From Trichomonas tenax (taxonomy: Eukaryota; Parabasalia; Trichomonadida; Trichomonadidae): a DNA stretch of 50,663 nt. This document shows, one piece after another, positions 9,901 through 18,924 of the stretch (position 1 is its first letter; every line of letters starts with the position of its first letter). Both the position numbers and the translations under genes were made by a program. The notes under the pieces were generated by a model. That model was not told where the DNA came from. It saw only the letters and a program-made list of their open reading frames with translations, and made no database searches. The stretch spans positions 1 through 50,663 of the forward strand of contig JALKBU010000297.1 in assembly GCA_023091735.1 (NCBI GenBank). Reading direction: 5' to 3'.

Positions 9901-11479
9901 GTTTATTCAATGTTTGGGAATATTCTCTCCATCTTTGAGCTAATTCTGTTCTATGCATAATATCTTCGTAGTACTTTGAAATCAACAAAGAAATGTGATA
10001 ACAATCAGGTGTTGTCAACATTTTCGAAAATGCGTGTTCTTCAAAGTTTCTTCGTGCAATATTAAATTTATAAACGATTTCTCGAAGATATGTTTGCGTA
10101 TCTGTGCAAATTGAATCAATAAGACTGAACAGGGCAACTCTGATTTGATATAAATCGTTCTTAAGATCTGCCATTGTTTCTTCATCCAAACGGTTGTATT
10201 GATCAAGAGAAATTATTTCCTTCTGCATATCATACAATAGCTGCCTATATCCGAATGGACAGCGCTTCAAAGAGATATCTAACATATCTTCATGTTGAAA
10301 CTCTGATTGCTTATGCAATAGTATAAGTGTTCTGTAGGATTCGAGTTTGACTCTAAGATTTGTAGAAGACAAAATGCAAAACTTCGCGAATTCTATTGTT
10401 TTTTGTTGTTGGTTATATAACATTTGGTGTAAAACGCGAATTGCTCGATGTGAATTTGCTAAATCATATGAAAAGTGTGTAGCTGGATCTAAATCAAGAT
10501 CAGAAAGCTCTTCATCACCAACATGTTTATTATCATATAAAATTTTCTCGTCGAATTGTTCTGCTGCATAGTTAATTTTAGATGAAATTGCAATGCCTGC
10601 AAAATATGATATGCAAATAATAAGAAAAACTGCAGGTATTAAATCTGAAGCAATATCGAGATTTAAAACTTGAACTATTATATAGAAAATGTTGTACAAT
10701 ACGGTATAGCAGATCGTGCAAAGAGTTCTGGCCGTAAAAAGTTGAGAAACATATGGACCTCTGAATAAAATGATTAAATGGAAAAATTCTCCAAAGAGGA
10801 TAATAGCGGACATTACAACTAAGGCAGTTTTGTCGAAACGAGGATATAAAACTTGAAATTGTATTGAAACACATAAATAAACTAAAGCAAAAAATGATGG
10901 ATATGTTTCCATACCTTTGCATGGCATGTCTTGAACGTATATTGTATGAGATGATGCATGCGTGTCAAACCAATACAAAAATAAAAATATTATTAGCGCT
11001 AATATTGAAAAAACGAGGGCTAAATAATCATGATTTTTGTTATAAGAGAAATTGTATATTACTTGCTGAAGATTACTCGCTGAAATTACTAAAAAAATTG
11101 GCGAAATACTTTCGATTATTAATCTAACAAAGTAACTGACTTTTCGCTGAAGTAACAACGATGTTCTGAACACCAATATGTAGAAAAACACCGATAAAAA
11201 GAAAAATGCAATCGAAAAGAAAACTATTGAATATTGCATCGGTGTTAAAAAGTATCTGGCGTATAAAAACTTGGCTGCCACCTTCAGAATTCCGGTTATT
11301 CCTGATGTGTCATGTAAAGGATAAAAACAATTCCAATTATACGCAAATGAATATAAAAATATTAACAATCTGCGCAAAAAATGGATAAATTTCGGTAGCT
11401 TTTCGGATGAGTTGTATGCGTTGCTTGATCTGTAAATATCAAAGCATTTCAAACTCTCACCGAAATCATGCTCATTCAT
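6905..11479 (-). CDS. Multi-pass membrane protein with PAS-like region and C-terminal class III nucleotidyl cyclase domain
   Basis: 1524 residues from the ATG at 11479; the frame extends 11 codons further but to a TTG. Order of parts: about eight hydrophobic helices within residues 40-310; a cytosolic helical region to about 560; a membrane helix near 563-590; an extracytoplasmic segment; a helix near 753-778; a Ser/Asp-rich linker; a helix near 873-895; another extracytoplasmic loop with several Asn-X-Thr/Ser sites; a helix near 1040-1065; a PAS-like region about 1118-1240 (VFLLDSDFVVQDVNAAGCQLL-type strand pattern); then the cyclase domain at 1330-1510. The cyclase keeps Lys1379 (KTINGVYM), Asp1451 (FFDVWGD), Asn1458 and Arg1462 (NVAAR), the adenine-selecting and transition-state positions. 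The two metal-binding Asp positions are Gly1338 (FIGITNF) and Gly1383. It therefore resembles the C2 half of a heterodimeric adenylyl cyclase. It probably converts ATP to cAMP only with a partner half. Confidence 0.93.
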   Translation of the reverse strand: MNEHDFGESLKCFDIYRSSNAYNSSEKLPKFIHFLRRLLIFLYSFAYNWNCFYPLHDTSGITGILKVAAKFLYARYFLTPMQYSIVFFSIAFFFLSVFFYILVFRTSLLLQRKVSYFVRLIIESISPIFLVISASNLQQVIYNFSYNKNHDYLALVFSILALIIFLFLYWFDTHASSHTIYVQDMPCKGMETYPSFFALVYLCVSIQFQVLYPRFDKTALVVMSAIILFGEFFHLIILFRGPYVSQLFTARTLCTICYTVLYNIFYIIVQVLNLDIASDLIPAVFLIICISYFAGIAISSKINYAAEQFDEKILYDNKHVGDEELSDLDLDPATHFSYDLANSHRAIRVLHQMLYNQQQKTIEFAKFCILSSTNLRVKLESYRTLILLHKQSEFQHEDMLDISLKRCPFGYRQLLYDMQKEIISLDQYNRLDEETMADLKNDLYQIRVALFSLIDSICTDTQTYLREIVYKFNIARRNFEEHAFSKMLTTPDCYHISLLISKYYEDIMHRTELAQRWREYSQTLNKPKEPGKEKNEKMLKRQSKLDTAKAEGLYSIIKTMNSLSLYGLIVTLVIMLISMFFFLIASLYPYQISPVMNSDIVGLATLLSLISFKPEHEIARIISTTMATNDSYFEPFNKSIDRSEFSRYIEVGLGELTEEIDDQINKIRKTLDRNVFPYWEQIAVSNYSNLIIRFEFAKFSAGSDFELLFNKDNKRITYNYMERSNGLTYTFPVLLRQIPELVNSMSDSSIITYKWYILSVVLLLVEIVIFLLFLIIRRNVELQYYWESLLTIDVKKLTMIRSNLANGENLVQDHTAGTTSSSDADNLLGSDEIESSGSNQSSETISVQKVAYEEIDEADITPQKFYFGSPMNNVNITIYAVIVILGSLFIFIGYPFTILKYIKYIGRLLNDSSSIVATVNHALSLITLYAGINFTSYNDDVKIALKNMVVAQRHALENVTINAGYLLKDDIFNIDLSLPQNAIAVIVDYIKKAVNMTTDTENIDKENLLNLTSIVYPNISNAVFQFYTNTTEIFYKSGRKVFIVKTVLSVLLFVCIFGFICLGSYRAYQLYEEDIAIRSILMLLQEKDLSMLARLNVLLNPVKNLAIKTNSNDEQNISRQIFTTSTSSVFLLDSDFVVQDVNAAGCQLLKRKKMNIIQSNMRSFIVKPSENDVFRDGYYAMKNYIRRLIDTNGVSAGKDNMFNLLIRADDARITPVFLTVVNLLKVGVWDRSMAFGFIMNDCSECTQKEQRYLEARQKISKLLNDILPPIIAMRLISKSEQRERAISSDQFPRLMSRTRHRSVRVESIENSGNQSPRQRIRQNSLISRVDKATVIFIGITNFVDWCNRTSHTEIMERVEIISTMLDSTLAKFPTLTKIKTINGVYMAAAGLFNEVTDKTLEHEAVQFAFEGGKKILEQAFFSQNHMSLVIGINTGGPIISGVLGTDKPFFDVWGDAVNVAARLETSAEPNTMQMNYETVLKLPHGAFTIRERPGLRLKGKEGLFTAYVIDLVENKCCQVCSHTE

Positions 11480-12105
11480 TTTTTTGCTTTTTTTGAAAAA
11501 TTTCTTTTTCAATTTTATTGCTAAAATGATGTAACGTTTGTGATGTTATATCTAAATTCATCAAAATTTTGGTTCTGCCATTCTCTTTCAAAATTTTGAT
11601 TGTTGGTTATATGGATTAATTAGCTGATGTTCTATCTAATTTTCAAATTTATTTTGAGTTAACTCAATTGTAGATTTCTGGTTGTTAAGTAATTTGATTT
11701 TACAAACAAATTGTCAAATTCTTAGCTTACAAAGATATTCTTCATTAAAAATAAACATTGAGAGGCTCTATTTATGAAAATAATGTTCTATATATCACCA
11801 TGTATCTGTGGTTTAATTTGGGTGTTTTTGATATTTTATCGATTTGAAAATCAATCTCAATGTACTTAATATCGTTTATAATTTATGGACTGAATCTTCT
11901 AATTTCATTCTCTACATCATACTTCATTATAATGCTTTAACAGTATATTTTAAGTCAGGAAATAACAATTATTTTTATAGAGTGAAAACAAAATAATAAT
12001 ATTATATGTCATGAAGCTCTGTTCTCCGCGTTGGCATATATGGTTCACTTATTAGATATGAATATAAAGAAAAAATATGATCAAATTATTTGTGAAAAAA
12101 AAAAT
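11480..12105. other. Intergenic region
   Basis: AT-rich spacer between two minus-strand genes. It includes the cyclase leader, with a TCATT Inr-like site about 50 nt before the ATG. No protein-like frame is seen. Confidence 0.55.
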
Positions 12106-13290
12106 CTAAAGACGTTCGAGATATGCTTCTGGAACAAGCTTAATAATACCAAAGGAATCCATGCATTCACAAGTTGGACCAGAACAAACAACAACAACCT
12201 TTCTATTATGCATGTTTCCTTTTCCTGTGAATACTGCAAGATACCGGGCAAATTCTGGCTTAATTTCAACATCCTCTTCTTTTAGTGGCAATGGATCTTG
12301 ATTTTCTGTGACTTTAAATAACTTTCCGTTATATCTTACAGTTGTAATTCTTTCACCAGGTGATGCGATGACTGTTTGATTGTATTTGATCTCTTTCTTT
12401 GCTATAGCGAACTGGTAAGCTGACTGTGCTCTTAGAATTTGATCGTTATCAAGATAGTCATAAATATTAAATTTGACGTCTGATTCTGGAGTAAATTCTG
12501 GAACTTTTGTAGAAATCTCCATCGAATCCCATGTGAATGAGCTTGTAATATCGTTTCTCATTGCTGAGTCATTTAAATTCACGAAAGATGGGATTGAATC
12601 CTGACGAAGCTCATCTACCTTAGCAATAGCTGCATGGAGGCCATTTAATATCATATTGAAGCGAATGCTTCTATCATTTTCGACTTTTTCGTATCCAAGT
12701 AAAAAATTATCGCAAACTCCATAAAATTCATCCATATTGATGTTAATTTTTTCATAGCAATCATCAAGGATCTCTCGTAATGGTCTGTAATCGTACATTT
12801 TCTGATTAAATAATTCTTCTGTCTTTTTTGTCGCGTGGTTTGCATATAAATCTTCTAATTCATTGACGTACTCCTGGTGTTTTATCTCTGTGTTGTCGAG
12901 TTTCTCTTGTGCGTATTTTAGACTCGTTAAAGAATTATTAAGCGTTGTATAAATGTCCGCAAACGCAGAAGTGTAAGTTTTGTAGGCTTCTTCGACATCT
13001 GGTATGAATTTCTTCTGAAGAAAATCACAAATTGATAAAAATCCGATTGGATTTGAAAAATCCGATAAAATAAAGTCATGAAATCCTTTCATCATTGTCG
13101 GCAGATTCGATTTTTCTTGTTCAAACTCTTCAAATACCGTTTTACGGAATTCTTGAATTCGTTTACTGTAAACACCGTGCTCTAAGAACCTTCTCGCTAC
13201 CTTTGCGACGTTTTTCATCGCAGAAGCGTTCGCATCGCGTGCAGCGAGAATTTTGTCAATCGACTCTTTGTAACTTGATTTAGTCTTCAT
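12106..13290 (-). CDS. BAR/F-BAR-like coiled-coil protein with C-terminal SH3-like segment, 394 aa
   Basis: Intact ORF from ATG. Residues about 1-260 form a long, strongly helical, charged region with the spacing and composition of BAR-superfamily membrane-curvature domains (RRFLEHGVYSKRIQEFRKTV, then repeated Leu/Ala/Tyr heptads such as DVEEAYKTYTSAFADIYTTL). Residues about 345-394 read like a divergent SH3 domain: an ARYLAVFTGKG strand near the ALYDF position, a VVVV strand, then DSFGIIKLVPEAYLERL in place of the usual G-x-hydrophobic-P-x-x-Y-V end. There is no membrane segment. Proteins of this shape link curved membrane to actin regulators. In this window a DOCK-type GEF and a polyproline protein (a possible SH3 or profilin ligand) are also present, but 25-33 kb away. 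Domain calls are from pattern only. The alternative is a generic coiled-coil protein. Confidence 0.75.
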   Translation of the reverse strand: MKTKSSYKESIDKILAARDANASAMKNVAKVARRFLEHGVYSKRIQEFRKTVFEEFEQEKSNLPTMMKGFHDFILSDFSNPIGFLSICDFLQKKFIPDVEEAYKTYTSAFADIYTTLNNSLTSLKYAQEKLDNTEIKHQEYVNELEDLYANHATKKTEELFNQKMYDYRPLREILDDCYEKININMDEFYGVCDNFLLGYEKVENDRSIRFNMILNGLHAAIAKVDELRQDSIPSFVNLNDSAMRNDITSSFTWDSMEISTKVPEFTPESDVKFNIYDYLDNDQILRAQSAYQFAIAKKEIKYNQTVIASPGERITTVRYNGKLFKVTENQDPLPLKEEDVEIKPEFARYLAVFTGKGNMHNRKVVVVCSGPTCECMDSFGIIKLVPEAYLERL

Positions 13291-14293
13291 ATAAAAAATA
13301 ATAAATTTTCACTTTACTGTTGTTTTGTTTGATTAGGCTTCGTACAGTGATGTTATGGTTTTAATTTCAACAAAAGTGTGTGTAAAATTTAACCTTAATT
13401 TAGATTTTATTTCCATAATTTAATGCATAATGACGCTGTCTCATAGATTAAAAAAAGAAGAGAATTTGATGAAATGTGATAGACAAATGAAATCGATTGA
13501 TTTCATATAGAAAGGTAGAATATCATGAAAGTTGCGAATAGAAAGAAATGGGGGCACAGAAAAGTTTTAAACCAGAAAGCCATATTGATATGGTATACTA
13601 TATAGGTCCTGCTGATGCTATATCCGAGAGGGATCTTGAAAATAACAAGTCTATGATACATGAAAAATTGAGAGCTTCACCACGAAAAGTGACACTTGAA
13701 TGATTTAATGGAGCTTGTGGCGATTTTGGGATAGACACAATTTTAAAACTTGTAGTGAAGATACATGAATTAAAATTCATAACTATAATGTATAAACTCA
13801 AAAATTATGACTATAATCAATTAGTTTATGATGCTGCTAATATATTATTGTAATTGTACTGATTTACTGCTTTCATTTGATAATCATTGGTGAATAAAAG
13901 AAATATCTTGTAGTTAAAGATAGTTTTTGGAGATGTTTTCGAATCCAAAAAATATAAACATAGGGATATGAGCGAATAATTGAAACCATGAATAGCTTAG
14001 AGCTCCCATAACTTATTTGTTGAGTAAACTGATTCTGCTGCTGTCATCCCTAGGAGAAGTCATTGAATAAAATATATATTAAAGAAAAATTAGAGGTGTT
14101 ATAAGAATACAATTCAAAGAAATAGATGCAAATATAATTATGTAAACGAATTACCTGAACATGTTAAACAAATAAATAATTATAGTAAATATACTTTTAA
14201 TAACTTATATTATGGATTAAAGGATTTATAAGCTTATATATATACTGGAAACAAATATAAAGTAATTCCACTTGCATATAATTCGAATAATAA

Positions 14294-14391
14294 AAAATAA
14301 TGATGATTTTTTTCAAATTTTCCTGCTCTATTCTTCTCAATTTAATAAACTTTTCAAATTTAGCCGCTCAAAAAAGAATCATCATTATTTT
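14294..14391. repeat. Imperfect inverted repeat (hairpin), about 22-bp arms
   Basis: Arms at about 14294-14314 and 14370-14391 pair over AAAATAATGATGATT with one mismatch further out and a loop of about 55 nt. The arms are very AT-rich, so chance or a transcription terminator-like fold cannot be excluded. Confidence 0.5.
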
Positions 14392-14715
14392 GGGAGAATA
14401 ACACACAGAGCTTATGTGTGAACACTTGGAATACTTTTTTCAAAAAAGCATATTTGTGATTAGATTTACCTATTTATCATCGACAACAACACATTTTACG
14501 TTATAAAAATGCTATACAATGGGAATATAATATATTATAATGAGTAAAGCACATCATGGCAAATCAATGTTTTTGATGAAAGATATATCTAATATTTTAA
14601 TGAAATATAGACTTTGTTAGCTAATTCTTTAATATATCATGCACAACAGGATTTTGTACATTGGGGTTCAATAACTTAGCAAGAAGTTAATCCAGTGAGT
14701 TAAAAAACGAGTTTC

Positions 14716-14832
14716 GCCGACTTTGCGTATCAATTTTAGACAAGCCCAGAATAATATCAACGGAAATGAAGTGTGGTATTGAATATGGATACCTGCTTAT
14801 AGCCAACTTTGCGTATCAATTTTAGACAGGCC
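14716..14832 (+). repeat. Two 31-nt direct repeats, 86 nt apart
   Basis: Copies at 14716-14746 and 14802-14832 share 29 of 31 bases, with the core ACTTTGCGTATCAATTTTAG identical. They lie just beyond the 3' end of the BspA-like gene and are more GC-rich than the surroundings. They may be the edge of a mobile element or a duplicated gene fragment. Confidence 0.75.
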
Positions 14833-14915
14833 ATTTTTTCGAATTATTATTTTTGTTTCATATCAATAAAAAGAATTATAAGTGTTGATAAGATTGTATG
14901 GTTTACTAAAGTGTT

Positions 14916-17411
14916 TTAGATTGTCTGTGTCAAAAGAGACTCTGTGAGTGTCTCCTTGCGCTGCCAACCTGTCTTCTTCATGATGCAGATAACGAGGAAA
15001 ACGAGGATTACGCCAAAGATGATGAGGACACCAATAGCGATGAGGATCCATTGCCAGACCTTGATCTTGTTGACGACATCACCCTGCTGGCTGTCTGTTG
15101 GCTTTGGTGTTGGTGTTGGATCAAATCCTGGTGTTGGCATTGGTGGCTGGCAAACAGTTGTGATTGTAGCGTCAATGCCACCAATCTTCTTCTCTGGGTA
15201 GAAGCTACCGACAAAGGCTTGGAATCCCTGGTTTTGTTGGGCAATTGAAACGAGGAAGTCGCCCTCAACTACTGTGGTGCCGCAGTAGTAGAACTTGAGG
15301 AGAGCTGGGCAGTTATCTCCAATGAAGCTGTGTGCAAGTTTCTTGCAGTTATTGTTAATTCTGATTGTGCGTAATTTATCGCAGTAAGCGAATGCGAAGT
15401 CCTCCATTTGTGATGCATCGCTGTTGATTATGACTTCTTCAAGATTTGCGCAAGCAAGGAATGCCTGTGTCTGGATCATTCTGCACGAGTATGGAATTGT
15501 GATTGTAACAAGGCCAGTGCTATCAAAAGCGTTAGAACGAATCTCGGTCAAATCAACGGGAAGAATCAATCTCTTCAATGATGAGCATCTCTTGAAAGCA
15601 GCGCTCTCAATAACCTTGATGTTCTTGTTCAATGTGACAGAAGATAAGAGTGAGCAGCCCTCGAACATGCTGACCTGGATTGTTGTTATTGATGTTGGGA
15701 TGACGACAATCTCGAGCTTTGTGCAGTCAGCGAATGAGTGGTCCTCAATTGAGGTGACACCTTCGAGGTTGATTTCAGAGAGGCTTGAGCAGCCTTCGAA
15801 AACGTGGTACTGGATTGTCCTCAATGTGGATGGGAGCCTGAGAGAAACGATGGACTGGCAACGAGCAATTGAGAAGTTATTAAGTGTTGTGATTCCCTCG
15901 GAAAGGGTGAGAGACTTCAGCTTCTTGCAGTTGAACAACAAGTATTCTGGGACTGTTGTGAATCTAGCAGGGATTGTGATAGATTCGATATCAGCGCTCT
16001 TGAAAACAGAGCCTTCAAGTTTCTTGACGGAATCTGGGATGAAGGCGCTCTTGATTGTAGCACCAGCAAATGCGTATTCAAGGATGATCTGGCATGTTGG
16101 TTCGAATGAAAGCTCACCTTTGTATCCGTTCGGGAAGATGACGAGGATTGTCTTATCCTTTTTGTACATGGCACCGCATGCACCTGTTGTGTAAACTGTG
16201 TTGTCTGGAGAAATCTCGAACTTTTCGATTCTCTCGTTATCAGCGAAAGCCTGCTTCTCAATCCATGTTGTTGTGGCTGGGATTGTGACTTTTGTGATGT
16301 TTGTGCTAACGAAAGCAGAGAAGCCGATGTATTTGAGCTTGTTACCGAAATCGATTTCTCTAAGGGCACGGCAATAGCTGAATGAGTAGTTGCCAATGCT
16401 TTCGAGATTGGAACCACCCTCGAAGATGACAGATTCTAAATGAGCAGAGTTTGCAAATGCGTTCTTTTCAATAACTGTAATGTTGGAAGTACCGTAGAAC
16501 TTGACAATAGCGCAGTGAAAGAATGCTTGTGAGTAAATCTTTGTAACATGTGGTGGGCAATGGAATTCAACTAATGAGTCGCAATCCTTGAAGCATCCTG
16601 AGCCGATTGTGCTGACGTTGTCAATGCCATTGATCGTTGTAAGTGCTGTACAGTCAAAGAAGCAGTATTCTGGTAAATTCCTGAGACCTGGACCAAAAGT
16701 GACTGTATCGAGGCGCTGGTTGGAAGCGAAGGCATCCTGTCCGATTCTGAGGATATTTGGAAGATTGTAGGATGTGATTCCCTTCACATTCTGGAATGCG
16801 AATTCTCCGATGTAATGAACAGAAATTGGGAGTGAGAGGTTGTTAAGGTCTTCGCAGTCCTGGAAGGCGTATCTACCAACGATAGCTAATGTTGGCGGTA
16901 AGATGGCTTCTCTCAATTTTCTACAACCCTTGAATGCGCTGTTGAGGATTCTGACTGTTTCATTTGGTTCAGTGCCAGCGTCAGCAATGACGTCAAAGCG
17001 CTCAAGATTGATGCAGTCTCTGAAGCAGTTACCGAAATATGCGTATGTTGTCTTTGTAGCATAAACAATTTGAAGCGAGACACAGTTCATGAAGCTGTAG
17101 TTACCAATGCACTTTGTTGTCTCTGGGATATAGAAGTAGGAGAGGTTAAAGCAGTTTTCGAAAGCAGCGTTTCCGATGTATTCGATTGGTGCTGTAATGT
17201 TAACAGTTTTGAGGTTGAAAGAGAAGTTGAAAGCTCCGTCACCGATCTTGTTGACGTTTTCGGAGATCGAAATTGTCTCGAATTCAGTTAATTTTGGAGC
17301 GACTTTGACGACATCATCTCTTGTGATTTCTCCATCGCCTGTGATGACGAGGTCCTTTCCATTGAGCACTAATTTAGGTGCTGCGCGCAATAATGGAGCA
17401 AACAAAAACAT
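14916..17411 (-). CDS. BspA-like leucine-rich-repeat surface protein, 831 aa, type I membrane protein
   Basis: Intact ORF from an ATG preceded at 8 nt by the GTGACA word. After a short hydrophobic N-terminus (MFLFAPLLRAAP), roughly 30 TpLRR units of about 23 residues follow from residue 45 to about 735, with the repeating pattern I-G-x-x-A-F-x-x-C-x-x-L-x-x-I/V-x-I-P (for example IGDGAF, IGNYSFMNC, FEGCSSLSEINL). Residues about 751-781 form a Pro/Thr-rich stalk (PTPGFDPTPTPKPTD). Residues 785-811 are one membrane helix, and the last 20 are a basic cytoplasmic tail (KKTGWQRKET). BspA family proteins in trichomonads are surface proteins thought to bind host cells or matrix. This copy is clean and more GC-rich than its flanks, which suggests it is expressed. 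Two decayed BspA relics lie at 22.4-24.1 and 27.7-29.2 kb. Confidence 0.95.
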   Translation of the reverse strand: MFLFAPLLRAAPKLVLNGKDLVITGDGEITRDDVVKVAPKLTEFETISISENVNKIGDGAFNFSFNLKTVNITAPIEYIGNAAFENCFNLSYFYIPETTKCIGNYSFMNCVSLQIVYATKTTYAYFGNCFRDCINLERFDVIADAGTEPNETVRILNSAFKGCRKLREAILPPTLAIVGRYAFQDCEDLNNLSLPISVHYIGEFAFQNVKGITSYNLPNILRIGQDAFASNQRLDTVTFGPGLRNLPEYCFFDCTALTTINGIDNVSTIGSGCFKDCDSLVEFHCPPHVTKIYSQAFFHCAIVKFYGTSNITVIEKNAFANSAHLESVIFEGGSNLESIGNYSFSYCRALREIDFGNKLKYIGFSAFVSTNITKVTIPATTTWIEKQAFADNERIEKFEISPDNTVYTTGACGAMYKKDKTILVIFPNGYKGELSFEPTCQIILEYAFAGATIKSAFIPDSVKKLEGSVFKSADIESITIPARFTTVPEYLLFNCKKLKSLTLSEGITTLNNFSIARCQSIVSLRLPSTLRTIQYHVFEGCSSLSEINLEGVTSIEDHSFADCTKLEIVVIPTSITTIQVSMFEGCSLLSSVTLNKNIKVIESAAFKRCSSLKRLILPVDLTEIRSNAFDSTGLVTITIPYSCRMIQTQAFLACANLEEVIINSDASQMEDFAFAYCDKLRTIRINNNCKKLAHSFIGDNCPALLKFYYCGTTVVEGDFLVSIAQQNQGFQAFVGSFYPEKKIGGIDATITTVCQPPMPTPGFDPTPTPKPTDSQQGDVVNKIKVWQWILIAIGVLIIFGVILVFLVICIMKKTGWQRKETLTESLLTQTI

Positions 17412-18924
17412 TTGTCACGTTTAATGCGTGAAAAAAGGAGGAAAATTAACAGACAAATGGCGGTTATTGGTCTGTCTAAGACACTTTTCTGACATGATCA
17501 AAAAAGATGAACAGAATAAAATAACGGAAAATATAATGAAATTGGGTTTAAACTACTTTTTTTAATCAAGGTACTCCTCTCAATTTTTTCAAGGGCCCCT
17601 CAATATTGTGCGGAACACGCCCGTACTCTATATTTTGAGGAGATCACAGTAAAGCCAAGAGACGTTCTTTTGTATAGTTGTAAATATTTTACATGTCAAA
17701 TTTTTAAATAACTTTTAGATTCTATATTTAGGCTTTTCAATTCGTGTAACAGTTATTTCTAAAGTTTGGGGTCAAAATAATCAGAGGAATTTTGGGAAAA
17801 TAATATTTTATTGTTTTATTTCAAATTTAGATATTCTTTTTGATGCAAAATCTATATTTAAATTTTCTGTGATAAACCTTTGTCTGAGATTAATGATCTT
17901 TCAAAAAGTGGAATTGGGACATTTTAGGATAGTCAAAAAATACCGCTCAGATATATGCTTTGATTTTGAAACAAAAATTTGATTTAATTTCAATGTGAAT
18001 CAAAATCAAAGCATATATCTGAATTGTTCTTCTCAAAAGCTGTGTAAATCATTCCGACTACTGCTATTGGGCTTATTGAGACAAGAAAAACCCGATTTTC
18101 TTAAAATAATATTTTGAAGAATTTTCATTCCCAGTCTACACTGGTTCGCATAGATGCCATTATATTGTAAAATAAATTTTCTTGAATAATTTCTATTAAA
18201 TATGCAGAAATATCAAGAAATAGAGAAATTATTAATTTATTTTAAAATAAACAGAAACAAGATTTTTGTTAGTTAACGCTATGAAATGGCTATCATTATG
18301 CATTACATCAGTTTTGGATTTCAACAAAATATATTTTTTGATAAATAATTGGCGATATGTGATTTACCATCATGTAGATATGCACAAAATGTAAAATGAA
18401 ATCATTCTAAATGAAATATATTGAGCAAACACATCATATTTATCAAAAATAATGAGAATTCATGAACGATATGTGTTTTGAAAGATTACATTCAAGGTAT
18501 AGTATAAGGTCAGTTTGTTGAGATTAGGTGGGCTATAGAAATAATTAAATTACATTTTCATGATTCATTACTAATTTGGCTAAATTCGAACGAACTATGT
18601 TCATTCTCCCAACATTACTCATTGAGGTGAACTATGCACTGTGATATTTCCCAAATAATTCAAAATATCTAATTCATATTATATTTTTGCTATTTGAGGC
18701 GAAGGGAATATTAATCCCTAATAAGCTACTATAAGGTTATATGCATGTATATTTTAAATGAGTTAATAAACAAATTTGAAAATTCAATAAAAATATTCTT
18801 GAGAAAAGTGAAGGTTCTCACTGCCGTTTATTTTCATATAGAACTTTTAAAAGCAAATCTATCATCAAAATCGCAAAATCAACAAAAAAAGTAAATCCAT
18901 AAAAAGTGCCAACAGTGTAAAAAA
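17412..18924. other. Intergenic region upstream of divergent genes
   Basis: AT-rich spacer between the minus-strand BspA-like gene and the plus-strand UBL-UBA gene. It contains a perfect 23-bp hairpin at 17947-18022 and the TGTCACGTTT word at 17413-17422 touching the BspA start. No protein-like frame was found. Confidence 0.6.
17947..18022. ncRNA. Perfect 23-bp hairpin, 30-nt loop; candidate small-RNA precursor or foldback remnant
   Basis: Arm 17947-17969 (begins TCAGATATATGC) is exactly complementary to 18000-18022, with an AT-rich loop at 17970-17999. The stem includes several G and C bases, so it is not a simple AT palindrome. The precursor-like length of 76 nt would fit a small RNA hairpin, but no expression can be seen. 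A foldback insertion or a DNA cruciform are alternatives. Confidence 0.45.

Larger units (their letters stand above)
13291..14915. other. Intergenic region with gene relics
   Basis: No intact gene. Plus-strand translation of 13550-13855 gives protein-like text (ESHIDMVYYIGPADAISERD, then a stop, then LKNYDYNQLVYDAANILL). That of about 14120-14300 gives NYVNELPEHVKQINNYSKYT and, after a stop, AYIYTGNKYKVIPLAYNSNN. These look like remnants of one or two unidentified genes, possibly mobile-element genes. The region also holds a 22-bp imperfect hairpin (14294-14391) and two 31-bp direct repeats (14716, 14802). Confidence 0.45.

Noticed and set aside
15424..16194. 256-codon plus-strand frame within the BspA gene
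   Set aside because: The opposite strand carries clean LRR coding sequence with a membrane anchor. The frame is a shadow caused by regular repeats.
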